Origin: Borrelia turicatae 91E135
GTDB taxonomy: Bacteria > Spirochaetota > Spirochaetia > Borreliales > Borreliaceae
Length of the DNA stretch: 34,098 nucleotides
Direction of reading: 5' to 3'
Assembly (NCBI RefSeq): GCF_000012085.2
Contig: NZ_CP019364.1
Coordinates: 1 to 34,098, forward strand
The notes under the pieces were generated by a model. That model was not told where the DNA came from, did no database searches, and saw nothing but the letters and a program-made list of their open reading frames with translations. This document shows, piece after piece, positions 17,982-26,791 of the stretch (within the stretch, counting starts at the first letter, position 1; each line of letters opens with the position of its first letter). The position numbers and the translations under genes are program-made.

Positions 17982-19610
17982 ATGTCAATATCACCAGGAT
18001 CTATATTTACAACATTACAGAAGGTAGGAAAAGCTTTTATGTTACCAATAGCTCTTTTACCAATAGCTGGTCTTTTACTAGGAATTGGTGGAGCACTTAC
18101 CAACAAAACAATGATTCAAACTTATGGAATTGAGGACATACTTGGAGAGGGAACTTTAACAAGTTCAATACTATCTTTAATGAAATATACAGGTGAAATA
18201 ATTTTCGCAAACTTACCTTTAATGTTTGCAGTGGCAATTCCAATTGGATTGGCAAAAGCTGAAAAAGGAACAGCGGCTCTTGCTGGAGTTGTAGGATTTT
18301 TAGTTATGCATCAAACTATAAATGGAATTTTATCTCTTCAAGGCATTAATGCTTCAACTGTAAATGTAGAAGCATTAATAGCAATTGGAACACCTGAAGC
18401 AGAGGCAATCGCAAAAAGCCAAGAATACACAAATGTACTTGGAATCTTTTCTCTTCAAATGAGCGTAATGGGAGGCATGGTAGCGGGATTTATTGCAGTA
18501 ATGCTTCATAACAGACTGCATAATATCCAGCTACCAACATTTCTAGCATTTTTTGGAGGATCAAGATTCATTCCCATCATCACCACTCTTGTAATGTTCA
18601 TGGTAGGAATAATTTTAACATGCATTTGGCCAGTCATTCAAGGAATGATGATCTCATTTGGAAATATTATAGAACAATCTGGTTATTTTGGTTCATTCGC
18701 ATATGGAGCAATAAAAAGGTCTTTAATACCTTTTGGTCTTCATCACATATTTTATATGCCATTCTGGCAAACATCTTTGGGTGGAACAATGGAAATTAAT
18801 GGAGAACTAGTCTCAGGTGCACAAAATATCTTCTTCAAACAACTCTCAGATCCTAATACTGTACATTTTGAAGTTACAAGAGGAACACGATTTTTTAGTG
18901 GTGAATTTATAGTAATGATTTTTGGATTACCTGGCGCTGCTCTTGCAATGTATCATACCGCAAAAAATGAGAATAAAAAAAACACAGCTTCTCTATTATT
19001 ATCAGCTAGTTTCACATCAATGCTAACAGGAATAACAGAACCTCTTGAATTTGCATTCCTTTTTGCAGCGCCTGCCCTCTACTATCTTGTATATGTTCCT
19101 TTATTTGGATTGGCTCATCTATTAGCACATGTTTTCAATATTGGAGTTGGATTAACATTCTCTGGAGGATTTATCGATATGTTCCTATTTGGAATACTGC
19201 AAGGCAATAGCAAAACAACTTGGATAATGATTCCTATTATTGGAATATTTTACTTCATTGGATTTTATTACATTTTCAAACTTGCAATCATAAAATTCAA
19301 TCTAAAAACACCAGGCCGTGAAGAAGTAGAAGAAGTTACAAAAACAAGTCCACAAAAAACAGCAATATCAGAAATTGCCAGAAAAGTACTAGAAGGACTT
19401 GGGGGTAGAGACAACATCACATATCTTGACGCATGTGCATCAAGACTAAGAATAAATGTCAATAAAATAGAACTAGTTAAATCTGTCACTTATTTTAAAT
19501 CCATTGGAGCAAGCGGAATGCTTCAAAAAGGAAATGGTATCCAAATTATATTTGGAGGATTATCTGACAATATAAGAATGGAAATGGATAAAACTTACAT
19601 CAATTCTTAA
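17982..19610 (+). CDS. PTS glucose/maltose-type IICB permease, second copy
   Basis: A 542-residue paralogue of the preceding gene with the same IIC-IIB layout. IIC motifs LPIAGLLLGIGG, GLHHIFYMPFWQ and GITEPLEF (GITEP at 350-354) are present, as is the linker LKTPGREE. The IIB domain has Cys485 in LDACASRLRINV, which fits the family consensus better than the first copy. Protein identity between the two is high around residues 230-280 and lower in loops, so the duplication is old or the copies have specialised. The RBS is GGGAGGGG before ATG. It is separated from the first copy by a hairpin and its own promoter-like repeat, so independent regulation is likely. Confidence 0.88.
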   Translation: MSISPGSIFTTLQKVGKAFMLPIALLPIAGLLLGIGGALTNKTMIQTYGIEDILGEGTLTSSILSLMKYTGEIIFANLPLMFAVAIPIGLAKAEKGTAALAGVVGFLVMHQTINGILSLQGINASTVNVEALIAIGTPEAEAIAKSQEYTNVLGIFSLQMSVMGGMVAGFIAVMLHNRLHNIQLPTFLAFFGGSRFIPIITTLVMFMVGIILTCIWPVIQGMMISFGNIIEQSGYFGSFAYGAIKRSLIPFGLHHIFYMPFWQTSLGGTMEINGELVSGAQNIFFKQLSDPNTVHFEVTRGTRFFSGEFIVMIFGLPGAALAMYHTAKNENKKNTASLLLSASFTSMLTGITEPLEFAFLFAAPALYYLVYVPLFGLAHLLAHVFNIGVGLTFSGGFIDMFLFGILQGNSKTTWIMIPIIGIFYFIGFYYIFKLAIIKFNLKTPGREEVEEVTKTSPQKTAISEIARKVLEGLGGRDNITYLDACASRLRINVNKIELVKSVTYFKSIGASGMLQKGNGIQIIFGGLSDNIRMEMDKTYINS

Positions 19611-19636
19611 GAAAGCTTTAAGAATATAAAATAGCA

Positions 19637-19672
19637 ATAAGAGGGGTTTTATTTTAAAATAGCTCCTCTTAT
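19637..19672 (+). terminator. Terminator of the second PTS gene
   Basis: ATAAGAGG and CCTCTTAT pair across a 20-nt loop that itself can pair (TTTTATTTTAAAA), followed by ATTTTAT. It lies between the PTS stop and the acylphosphatase start. Confidence 0.6.
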
Positions 19673-19695
19673 ATTTTATAAAAAAGGATAAGAAT

Positions 19696-19977
19696 ATGCA
19701 CAAATACCAATACCTCATTTCTGGAAAAGTACAAGGTGTAGGATTTAGGTTTTTTACAGAACAAATCGCAACTAAAATAGCAATCAAAGGATTTGTTAAG
19801 AACCTAGATGATGGAAAAGTTGAAATAGTAGCTTTTTTCGACAATAAAGAACAAATTGAATTATTTGAAAACACCTTAAAAAAAGGCAATGGTTACTCAA
19901 AAATTGAAAACATAGAAAAAAAAATCTTAGACGAAAGATATCCCTTCGATTTCAAGAACTTTTGTTCCTACTACTAA
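19696..19977 (+). CDS. acyP: Acylphosphatase
   Basis: Hydrolyses acyl phosphates such as acetyl or carbamoyl phosphate. At 93 residues it has the classic single-domain length. The phosphate-binding loop [11 protein letters not shown] has catalytic Arg18, and the second catalytic residue is Asn36 in [18 protein letters not shown] lies before the ATG. Its 3' end overlaps the convergent gene 19952-20404 by 26 bp. By order it matches BBB01 of cp26. Its place after sugar permeases may mean a link to acetyl-phosphate control, which is speculative. Confidence 0.93.
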   Translation: MHKYQYLISGKVQGVGFRFFTEQIATKIAIKGFVKNLDDGKVEIVAFFDNKEQIELFENTLKKGNGYSKIENIEKKILDERYPFDFKNFCSYY

Positions 19978-20404
19978 TATTTCTATTAATCTTACCCTTA
20001 ATTACTTTCATCTTACCAATTTTTGCTTTAGTTCCACCCTTATTTGCAAAATTAAGGGACTTTGAACTAGATTGAAAGAAACGCTCAACCCTGAACTTCA
20101 AAAAGTCTAATGACTTTTTATCCTTACAAAAAATATTTAGATTGCCATCCGAAAATTTAATGTCAAGCCCATAGTTAGTTTCTGTCCTTAAAAAATTACA
20201 AGAAATAAATTCTCCATTTAATTTACTTCTTTTAAAAAGGAAAAAATATTTCTTACCTCTCTTAGAGTCTCTAAAATCAATTTTCAACCAATCTTGCATC
20301 GGTTGAATTGAAACCAAACTATCATAAAGATAGGAAATATAAATCATTCTATTACCATCGACACTTAATGTCTTCTTAAAAAAATAAAGAAATCCTGTAT
20401 CCAT
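19952..20404 (-). CDS. Hypothetical protein (cp26 BBB02 position)
   Basis: From ATG 20404 the product is 150 residues; a TTG at 20431 is the other possible start and neither has a clear RBS. There is no signal peptide or membrane segment. It has a beta-rich N-terminal half and a highly basic C-terminal tail of Lys/Gly/Ser ([15 protein letters not shown]), as in nucleic-acid-binding proteins. It lies just downstream of resT on the same strand, so it may be in a resT operon, and overlaps acyP at its 3' end. Function unknown. Confidence 0.6.
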   Translation of the reverse strand: MDTGFLYFFKKTLSVDGNRMIYISYLYDSLVSIQPMQDWLKIDFRDSKRGKKYFFLFKRSKLNGEFISCNFLRTETNYGLDIKFSDGNLNIFCKDKKSLDFLKFRVERFFQSSSKSLNFANKGGTKAKIGKMKVIKGKINRNISSRNKSS

Positions 20405-20506
20405 ACAATTAACAAATATATTACAAATCAAAATATTTTAAAAAACTCTAAATTAGTCAAAATAAATATTAAACATCAAAATAAAATTAACTTTTTTACA
20501 ATATAC

Positions 20507-21856
20507 CTAAACATCATATTCAAAAATCAAGGCTAAATACTCACCAAGTTTTGCATAATTATAATTATAACCATATTTTTGCTTGAAAGACTTACGAATT
20601 TTAACATTAAGGCCCCTTAGCATTTCCAATTTCTCTAAACCATCTTCGATCATCAGCTCTTTAATTACATGCAAAGTCTTGACGTAATTTTCATCCATAA
20701 CACCACACTCCTCTATCAAAACATTTAATCTTTGCATAGTAACAACAGAATATGTAGTCTTTCTCCTAACATACGTGCATATCCGTCTTTTAATCAATTT
20801 AAGCAAATCAATATCAGCATTATCATCTAAAGTCTCCAAGATATAACGATTGTAATGAAAAGCGGTTATTATATCATCATGTTCATGTCCTAAAACCGTG
20901 GTTATCCACAAATTGAGCTCCATATTTTTTGGAGCAAATGCAAGGTAAGAAAACCTACTATAAAGCCTTCGACAAAAATAAACTGACTCTTCAGGTTCAA
21001 ATATATTTTCAAAGATCTTACGAAATAGCCTATTATAACTATAAGCAAGATTTGAGGATATAATTTCTTTTGAAAGTTTTTCTGTCCTCTCCATATATCT
21101 TATCTCTTCTATTGAATCAATAATCAATTTAGAATCAGCAAAAGTGGGAAAAACAATTTCATGAATTAAATTATGCTCTTTCTTCTTTGCAATATGCTTC
21201 ATGAAAATATGTTCACTATCTTCAACATAAAATTTAGATATTTTCATTATTTCAACAGGACGCCGTCCGGTTGCCATTAATACTCCATAAAACTTTAATC
21301 GAATATCCCTTTTTTGAGTCAACAAAATATTTATTATCTCAATATAAGTTTTTAAGTTTATCTTAACCGGTATCTGCTCTTTTCTATAACTATTAATTTT
21401 TGAAATCTTATAATGATGGGAATAATTATTTAACCATTCAGGACTTTTAAACAAACTTAGGAAAAACTCAAAATAAACCTTTTTACCTAAAATATTATTA
21501 GAAACCATCAACTCCTCAATTTTACATAAATCTTTTATATCGATATTAGATAGTGCCTTTACTTTTTTAGGAATCCAAAAAAATAAAAGCTTATTTTTTT
21601 GTCTTATCTCCTCAATCACTGAAAGATTGATATATTCCTTTATTATTTTACGGGTTTTAGAAAGATTCAATATGATTGAAAGATTAGTAAACTTATCCTT
21701 CCTTAAGAGAATACCTCTATGTTTCTCAGCAAGAGTACTCAGACTTTCATTTAATTTAGAATATGAAATCTCATATTTCAAATACTTAACATATATTGCT
21801 TCCAAGTTTTTTCTAAAAAACTCAAGCTCTTTTTTTATATTAACTTTCAAAGACAT
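20507..21856 (-). CDS. resT: Hairpin telomere resolvase (protelomerase) ResT
   Basis: Cuts and rejoins replicated telomere junctions to make the covalently closed hairpin ends of linear Borrelia replicons. It is related to tyrosine recombinases. Start at ATG 21856 is preferred over the TTG at 21865 and gives 449 residues, the length I recall for B. burgdorferi ResT. With that start the catalytic residues reported for ResT fall in place: Arg199 in GRRPVEIMK, Lys224 in AKKKE, Arg296 in FCRRLYSR, His324 in LGHEHD and the nucleophile Tyr335 in FHYNRY. No active-site residue is missing. It is followed by the unknown 19952-20404 gene. By order it is BBB03 of cp26. It is expected to be essential and to act on all linear replicons in the cell. 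Confidence 0.96.
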   Translation of the reverse strand: MSLKVNIKKELEFFRKNLEAIYVKYLKYEISYSKLNESLSTLAEKHRGILLRKDKFTNLSIILNLSKTRKIIKEYINLSVIEEIRQKNKLLFFWIPKKVKALSNIDIKDLCKIEELMVSNNILGKKVYFEFFLSLFKSPEWLNNYSHHYKISKINSYRKEQIPVKINLKTYIEIINILLTQKRDIRLKFYGVLMATGRRPVEIMKISKFYVEDSEHIFMKHIAKKKEHNLIHEIVFPTFADSKLIIDSIEEIRYMERTEKLSKEIISSNLAYSYNRLFRKIFENIFEPEESVYFCRRLYSRFSYLAFAPKNMELNLWITTVLGHEHDDIITAFHYNRYILETLDDNADIDLLKLIKRRICTYVRRKTTYSVVTMQRLNVLIEECGVMDENYVKTLHVIKELMIEDGLEKLEMLRGLNVKIRKSFKQKYGYNYNYAKLGEYLALIFEYDV

Positions 21857-21994
21857 ACTAAACAAATTATAGCAAGAAAAAATAATAAGAACATCTACTT
21901 AAACTACTATCAACTTATAAAACAAAACAATTTACTAAACACATACTTAAATAAAAAGTATAATAACAAAGAATTACCAATAAAGTTTCTATTA

Positions 21995-22630
21995 TCACAT
22001 AAATCTCTCAATAGCCTTAAAAACATAGTAATAGAAAACAATATATGCCTCTCTTAAAGTAGAATACTTGGAACTTCCCACAAAATACATAAGTTCACTT
22101 GTACTTGAATTAATATCATCTTCATGGTTTCTAATCTCAAATTCACGGTTAATCTTTTTTATATGCTCTAAACTAAAAGTATAAGTAGAAAATTGACTAT
22201 TATTAGCTATATCAAGCTCACTTTTTAATACAATTTCTCTTTTAAATATTTTTTTAACTTGAAACTCAAATGAATTGGGAGGAATAGCATTAAAAAAATC
22301 AAACTTAAATCCAAAATCAAAAATAAACCCAAATTTATAATCCAATAAACCTGCAACTTTTGAATACAAAATTACCTGCATCTCAATATTTTGCGTATCT
22401 TTATCCAAGATAAAGTAATAAGAATAACCATTAATATCCTTAACAGAATCAAAATACTCTTTAGAATGAACTCGGGTTCTAAATTTATTACCACCTAAAT
22501 ATTCATAACCTGCAATTTCCAATTTTATTGATTCTTCTAAAGGAAGGAAAAATCTTGATGCAGTATCAAAATTGCAAGAACAAAAGATGAAAATGCAAAG
22601 TAAAACAATCTTATAAACTACTTTCAACAA
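21995..22630 (-). CDS. Putative lipoprotein next to resT
   Basis: 211 residues with the signal MLKVVYKIVLLCIFIFCSC and lipobox FCSC. No ATG is available: the start must be one of two adjacent TTG codons (22630 or 22627) after GAGGG. The mature part is beta-rich with aromatic runs (DYKFGFIFDFGFKFDFF) and no recognised motif. It lies between resT and the partition operon; the corresponding cp26 position is BBB09. The chb (chitobiose) genes that sit between resT and this point in cp26 are absent. Confidence 0.7.
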   Translation of the reverse strand: MLKVVYKIVLLCIFIFCSCNFDTASRFFLPLEESIKLEIAGYEYLGGNKFRTRVHSKEYFDSVKDINGYSYYFILDKDTQNIEMQVILYSKVAGLLDYKFGFIFDFGFKFDFFNAIPPNSFEFQVKKIFKREIVLKSELDIANNSQFSTYTFSLEHIKKINREFEIRNHEDDINSSTSELMYFVGSSKYSTLREAYIVFYYYVFKAIERFM

Positions 22631-22862
22631 ACCCTCGTGATAAAATCTACCTATTATTAAAAAAGAATATCTAAATATCTACTTAATAATATATCAAACA
22701 ATTCACAAACAAGAACAAAATAATTTTACTATTATTAAAATAAAACAATATAAAATAAATTTAAGGTATGAATGTATCATCTAAAGACTTTACTTTTCTC
22801 CAACATTTAATTAAAATATCACTAACGTTTTAAATATAAAGATCAAACGATAGGAGTTTAAA

Positions 22863-23804
22863 ATGAGACAAGAAAAGATCAGTAAGATGCCATTTAACAA
22901 AGTAGTAGATCGAAGATTAAAGGTGTTTTGGGTAATTCAAAAGTTGCAACATAATTATTTCACAAATAAGAGAAGGTATTCTTTAAGAAATGTTGTAATG
23001 ATGGTAAATTCAATTTTAGAAAAAAAAGGATTTAAAACAGTAACAAAAAGGACTATACAAAGCGATATTAAAAACTTTGAAGAAATTGGTCTGTTAAAAA
23101 TCGACTTTAACCCACTTGGAAAAAACAATGGTAGTTTTACTTACTATATAATCAACAAAACTCTTGAAAAAATAGCTAATAAAGCAATAAGCAAAGCTTA
23201 TTTCATTCAAAGGAAAAAAAACATAGATCACGCAAGAGATAATGCTATTAAAAAAGACAAATTGAAAGAACAAAATCAACAATTCAAAATTTCACATCAG
23301 ATATTTTCACATCTTTTAGGTTATATAAAAAGTAAATACAATAAATATAAGAATTCTGGTTTGCAAGACACCAAAACCAAAGAGAAAAAATTAGAGAAAA
23401 TCATACTACAGAAGTTTGTGAGGATAAAAAATGAAGACCTAAATGAAATGAAAAACATTGTAAAAACACAGATAAGCTATAAAAATACACTATGGAACTT
23501 AAAGGACTTCATGGAAGAATTAAGAGAATATAATGAAGATGATGCGGTAAGTTTTTTTAAAACCATACTCAGAAAAAAGAAAGATAAAATATGGTTCATG
23601 TCAAAAAGAAATATAAATACGGACTTTAACATAATGATAGGAGAATTTAAAGACAAAAATAAAACTAAAGCACAAAAATTACATCAAGATCGAGAAAAAA
23701 TAAGGAAACCAAAGATGAACTATATAGATAATCCGAATGAAATAGTGAAGGCTAGCGAATTGATAATGGAAATTATGAAAACAAGGTTACTGGTTTCTAA
23801 TTAG
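22863..23804 (+). CDS. Plasmid maintenance/replication protein, PF57/62 family
   Basis: 313 residues, very basic. This is the Borrelia PF57/62 family, which is required for autonomous replication of Borrelia plasmids and is the probable initiator. The N-terminal part has a helix-turn-helix-like region (VTKRTIQSDIKNFEEIGLLKI, about residues 60-80), then Lys-rich coiled segments and a conserved C-terminal KDKIWFMSKRN stretch. GGAG lies before the ATG. It is the first of four codirectional genes (PF57, PF50, PF32, PF49) that define plasmid compatibility. The origin is expected nearby, probably in 22631-22862, but I see no iterons there. Confidence 0.85.
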   Translation: MRQEKISKMPFNKVVDRRLKVFWVIQKLQHNYFTNKRRYSLRNVVMMVNSILEKKGFKTVTKRTIQSDIKNFEEIGLLKIDFNPLGKNNGSFTYYIINKTLEKIANKAISKAYFIQRKKNIDHARDNAIKKDKLKEQNQQFKISHQIFSHLLGYIKSKYNKYKNSGLQDTKTKEKKLEKIILQKFVRIKNEDLNEMKNIVKTQISYKNTLWNLKDFMEELREYNEDDAVSFFKTILRKKKDKIWFMSKRNINTDFNIMIGEFKDKNKTKAQKLHQDREKIRKPKMNYIDNPNEIVKASELIMEIMKTRLLVSN

Positions 23805-23810
23805 GGAAAT

Positions 23811-24386
23811 ATGAAAAAAGTGGAAAAGGCAATATATGAGTTAAAAGCGAGATTGATGGCAAGAAAGTCAGAACTGGATCAGGAACGTAAAAAATTTTTT
23901 AAAAAGATAGAAGAAAAAAACTATAAAAAAATGTACCATACAAAAATTTTCAGTATGATAAATAATTTCGAAGCAAGACCAAATAAAGGTAAATTTTGGT
24001 TATGTTTTAGGAATGTTTTCGATCCCAATAAATATGAAAGTCTTCATTTATTTCATATGAGACAAGGAGATAAATTTATAGGAATTTACTATGGATTTAC
24101 AAAGTTACCAAAACCATTTATTATAAATTACAAGGAAAATGAAGTAAAAAAGACATCTAGAATAATAAAAATTTATTACATTGAATTTAGATTTAAAAAG
24201 GGAAGTGTTTTTTGTTATCTGAGAAGTTTACATACACTGTTGAAATCAAAAAATAAGGAAAGGATGTTTTACAATTCTTTGTTAGATAGAACTTTAAGAT
24301 TGGAGAGGGAAGTCCACCAATTTTATGGAAAAGAATATCTTGAAGACAGAGGAATATTAAGATGGATAAAAGAAAACCAAAGATAA
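23811..24386 (+). CDS. PF50 plasmid partition family protein (DUF226)
   Basis: 191 residues, starting 6 bp after the PF57/62 stop. Typical PF50 features are the Lys/Glu-rich N-terminal coiled coil, then FWLCFRNVFDPNKYESLHLFHMR and the C-terminal LEREVHQFYGKEYLEDRGILRWI. The family belongs to the Borrelia replication/partition cassette; its biochemical role is not established. Its 3' end overlaps parA by 25 bp, so the two are translationally coupled. Confidence 0.85.
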   Translation: MKKVEKAIYELKARLMARKSELDQERKKFFKKIEEKNYKKMYHTKIFSMINNFEARPNKGKFWLCFRNVFDPNKYESLHLFHMRQGDKFIGIYYGFTKLPKPFIINYKENEVKKTSRIIKIYYIEFRFKKGSVFCYLRSLHTLLKSKNKERMFYNSLLDRTLRLEREVHQFYGKEYLEDRGILRWIKENQR

Positions 24387-25123
24387 TTACCATAGCCTCA
24401 ATCAAGGGAGGTGTCGGTAAAAGTACAACAGCTTTGTTTTTTAGTAATATTCTTTCAAGTAAAAAATACAAAACACTATTAATTGATCTAGATCCACAAG
24501 CCAGTGGTACGAGTTTTTACATTAATCTTATAAAGAGTCAAAATATAGATATAAAGAAAGTTAATATATACAGAGTGTTAAAAAAAGAATTGGATATCGA
24601 AAATTCAGTTGTAAAGATCAATGAAAATCTTGATTTTATAGCAAGTCACTTGACTTTAAGTCAGTTTAATGAAGAGAGTATCTCCTTAAAGGAAAGTCTA
24701 CTTAAAATATTCTTAAGTTATATACAACACAGGTATAATTTCATAATTATGGATACAGCTCCGACGTTAGGAAGTTTACTAAATAATAGTTTAATAGTCA
24801 CTGATTATCTTATCATCCCTTTACCAACCGATCAGTGGGCGATTGAGAGTGTAGATTTAATAACTAACAGATTGAGGGATATATTTAGAAGTGAATTACC
24901 AACATTTTATTTAGTAACGAACCTGATTGAAAGGCAAACCATAGATAAAGAATTAAAAGAATTTATTGAGAATGAGTATAAGGAAAAATTTTTAGGTAGT
25001 GTTCCAAAGCGAGATAATTTGAGAAAAACTATTTTTCACAGAGTTGATTTTAATTCAAATGAAGACTACTACAAAGCTTATAAAGAAATATTAGAAAACT
25101 TTTTAAGTAGGATTGATAATTAG
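24362..25123 (+). CDS. parA: ParA-type partition ATPase (PF32)
   Basis: 253 residues. A deviant Walker A, KGGVGKST, lies at residues 15-22, Walker A' LLIDLDPQAS at 39-48 and the Walker B region FIIMDTAPT with Asp131. This is the ParA/Soj family, the PF32 gene that sets incompatibility type in Borrelia plasmids. It overlaps the PF50 gene at its start and is followed by a 33-bp inverted repeat and PF49. By order this is the cp26 (BBB12) type; a tree would be needed to prove the compatibility group. Confidence 0.95.
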   Translation: MDKRKPKIITIASIKGGVGKSTTALFFSNILSSKKYKTLLIDLDPQASGTSFYINLIKSQNIDIKKVNIYRVLKKELDIENSVVKINENLDFIASHLTLSQFNEESISLKESLLKIFLSYIQHRYNFIIMDTAPTLGSLLNNSLIVTDYLIIPLPTDQWAIESVDLITNRLRDIFRSELPTFYLVTNLIERQTIDKELKEFIENEYKEKFLGSVPKRDNLRKTIFHRVDFNSNEDYYKAYKEILENFLSRIDN

Positions 25124-25155
25124 TTCCAAATGGAACTATTAGTTCCATTTGGAAC
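25123..25155. promoter_or_regulatory. Inverted repeat between parA and PF49, candidate partition site
   Basis: GTTCCAAATGGAACT and AGTTCCATTTGGAAC are perfect 15-bp inverted copies around 3 bp. Each arm is itself nearly palindromic (TTCCAAATGGAA), so the site is two adjacent dyads, a pattern suited to a dimeric DNA-binding protein. Inverted repeats at this position are a known feature of Borrelia partition loci; a parS-like or operator role is inferred. Confidence 0.75.
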
Positions 25156-25174
25156 AGGTTTGATGAGGTATGCG

Positions 25175-25729
25175 ATGAATAAGAATAGAAAAATAGAGAT
25201 AGTTAAAAGAATTGATTTAGAAACATGTAATTTCAAGACTTTAAACAAGACAAGAGAAGAGAGATATTTAGAATTAAAAGAAAAGCTTAAGATTTTAATA
25301 AAAGAGGAATCCTATAATAAAATAGAAACAGCTAGGGTCTTGAAAGAAATTAATGAAAGTAAGTACTATGCTCTTGATGGATATAAAAGTTTTACAGCTT
25401 TTATCAAGAGCTATAAAATAGCAAAAACTTCCATATATAGATATATTAAGCTAGTTATAGGCATTGATAGTGGTAAAATTGATTATGATTTAATTTTAAG
25501 TAAAGGTGTAGATTATGCAATTAAAGTCTTAGAAAATAATAATGTCATTAGTGAAAATAATGTCAACTCTTTAAAACTTTTAAGGTTGCAACTAGATGAT
25601 GAAGAGAGTTTCTATTTTTATAAGTCCAACACAAAATTTGCTAGTTTTTTGCTTAAGGAAATATATAAAAATGAGAAAGATTTTTTTAATAAGATGCATG
25701 ATAAATATGATAGTCTGAAAGTACAGTAA
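25175..25729 (+). CDS. PF49 plasmid partition family protein
   Basis: From ATG 25175 the product is 184 residues, with TGAGG 6 nt upstream. The longer ORF to 25130 would start inside the inverted repeat and is rejected. It is Lys/Glu-rich, with a central helix-turn-helix-like stretch (YKSFTAFIKSYKIAKTSIYRYIKL) that resembles the DNA-binding part of PF49/ParB-like proteins. It is the last gene of the maintenance operon. A small-RNA candidate follows 130 bp downstream. Confidence 0.85.
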   Translation: MNKNRKIEIVKRIDLETCNFKTLNKTREERYLELKEKLKILIKEESYNKIETARVLKEINESKYYALDGYKSFTAFIKSYKIAKTSIYRYIKLVIGIDSGKIDYDLILSKGVDYAIKVLENNNVISENNVNSLKLLRLQLDDEESFYFYKSNTKFASFLLKEIYKNEKDFFNKMHDKYDSLKVQ

Positions 25730-25827
25730 ATCCATTGTGTGTTAATTAGATATTTATATTGTTTTAGTAAAATACAAAGTTTGTGATAATATTTTTTTAA
25801 AATAGCATAAAAACTTTTGAAAAAGAC

Positions 25828-25855
25828 TTTACAAAAAGATAAAATAGTTTATAAT
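25828..25855 (+). promoter_or_regulatory. Strong promoter after PF49
   Basis: TTTACA (25828-25833), 16 bp, then a perfect TATAAT (25850-25855). A second overlapping pair, TTGAAA at 25817 and TAAAAT 17 bp later, is also present. No ORF follows, only the hairpin RNA candidate. Confidence 0.55.
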
Positions 25856-25861
25856 TATTCT

Positions 25862-25940
25862 ATAGACTGAGATTTAAAGTCTCACTCTTATTGTTTGATT
25901 AGAATAATAGGTTGGCTACAGTAGGTAGCCTTTGTCATTT
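25862..25940 (+). ncRNA. Candidate small RNA of the partition locus
   Basis: From the expected start near 25862 a transcript would contain AGACTGAGATTTAAAGTCTCA, which can fold in two alternative ways (AGACT with AGTCT, or TGAGA with TCTCA), then a single-stranded AU-rich linker, then the stem GGCTAC/GTAGCC (25914-25930) with a 5-nt loop and TTTGTCATTTT. That makes a small transcript of about 70-80 nt with its own promoter and terminator and no coding potential. The remaining parts of 25730-26228 show nothing else. This is prediction only. Confidence 0.4.
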
Positions 25941-26228
25941 TATCTTAAATATATAGATTTTGGGTTTTTATATTTTGTTTCGGTTTTCATATATGGTGTT
26001 TAATTTTAAGTGAAGTGTTTATTTTAAAAAGAGCTATATATCTTGTATGTTGATTATTTGATTTACAGGATATCTTTTATTTCTTTGTAAGAATTTGTTC
26101 TTAATTTTACATTAATCTTGCTTTGAAGGTTGCTTTTTTGTAAGTAAATTTTATTGATTGATAAAGATAATAAAAGAGCTTTAAAACTAACGTTAAGAAA
26201 TATATCGTTAATTTTAAAGCTTTGATTA

Positions 26229-26756
26229 TTATTTTTGAGTATTTTCTTTGTTAGGATGTCGTTTTTGGGTATATTGCTTTTCAGTTGCGTTTAATTTTAA
26301 AAGAAAATCTCTAATTTTGGCTTTATTGACTTGCAATGTTTCTAAACCGACTTGGATTTTAATATCTTCTTTGTTATATACATATTCATCTTCATTGAGA
26401 ACTTTCTCTAGTATAGTTTTGTTTAAGCTGAAAGAGGAGGTGTTGACCCATTTTCCAAATGAAGATTTATTATCGTATTCATAGCTTGTTTTACCTTCTA
26501 TTTTAGTGCCATCTGGTAGTGTTAATGGAGTTTGTTTGATTATGCTATGGTTTCTTAATTTAGTATACAAAAATATTTGTGTTGTGTTGTTTTGATAGTC
26601 AACTACACCTTTTAATTCTAAGTTTTTGCTTAAATATTGATATATTCTTATTGTTTTGTTGATTTTATCATGTTCGACTTGCAAGGAAGAACACGCTGTA
26701 AGTAAAAAAATTAGTAAAATTTTTGTTAACTTTAGGTCTTTGAAAGAATATAACAC
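26229..26756 (-). CDS. Putative lipoprotein, unknown function
   Basis: 175 residues, signal MLYSFKDLKLTKILLIFLLTAC with lipobox LTAC. The start is GTG at 26756, after a strong GGGGG. The mature part is polar, rich in Asn/Lys/Thr, without a motif I know. By order it would be the BBB14 position of cp26, an inference from place only. It is divergent from the vsp gene. An inverted repeat at 26792-26826 overlaps its promoter region. Confidence 0.7.
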   Translation of the reverse strand: MLYSFKDLKLTKILLIFLLTACSSLQVEHDKINKTIRIYQYLSKNLELKGVVDYQNNTTQIFLYTKLRNHSIIKQTPLTLPDGTKIEGKTSYEYDNKSSFGKWVNTSSFSLNKTILEKVLNEDEYVYNKEDIKIQVGLETLQVNKAKIRDFLLKLNATEKQYTQKRHPNKENTQK

Positions 26757-26791
26757 ATTTCCCCCTTTTAATACTATATATGGTATATTGT

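Noticed and set aside
23811-24386. Toxin-antitoxin pair in the four-gene cassette
   Set aside because: Gene order, overlaps and motifs fit the standard Borrelia PF57/62-PF50-PF32-PF49 maintenance cassette.
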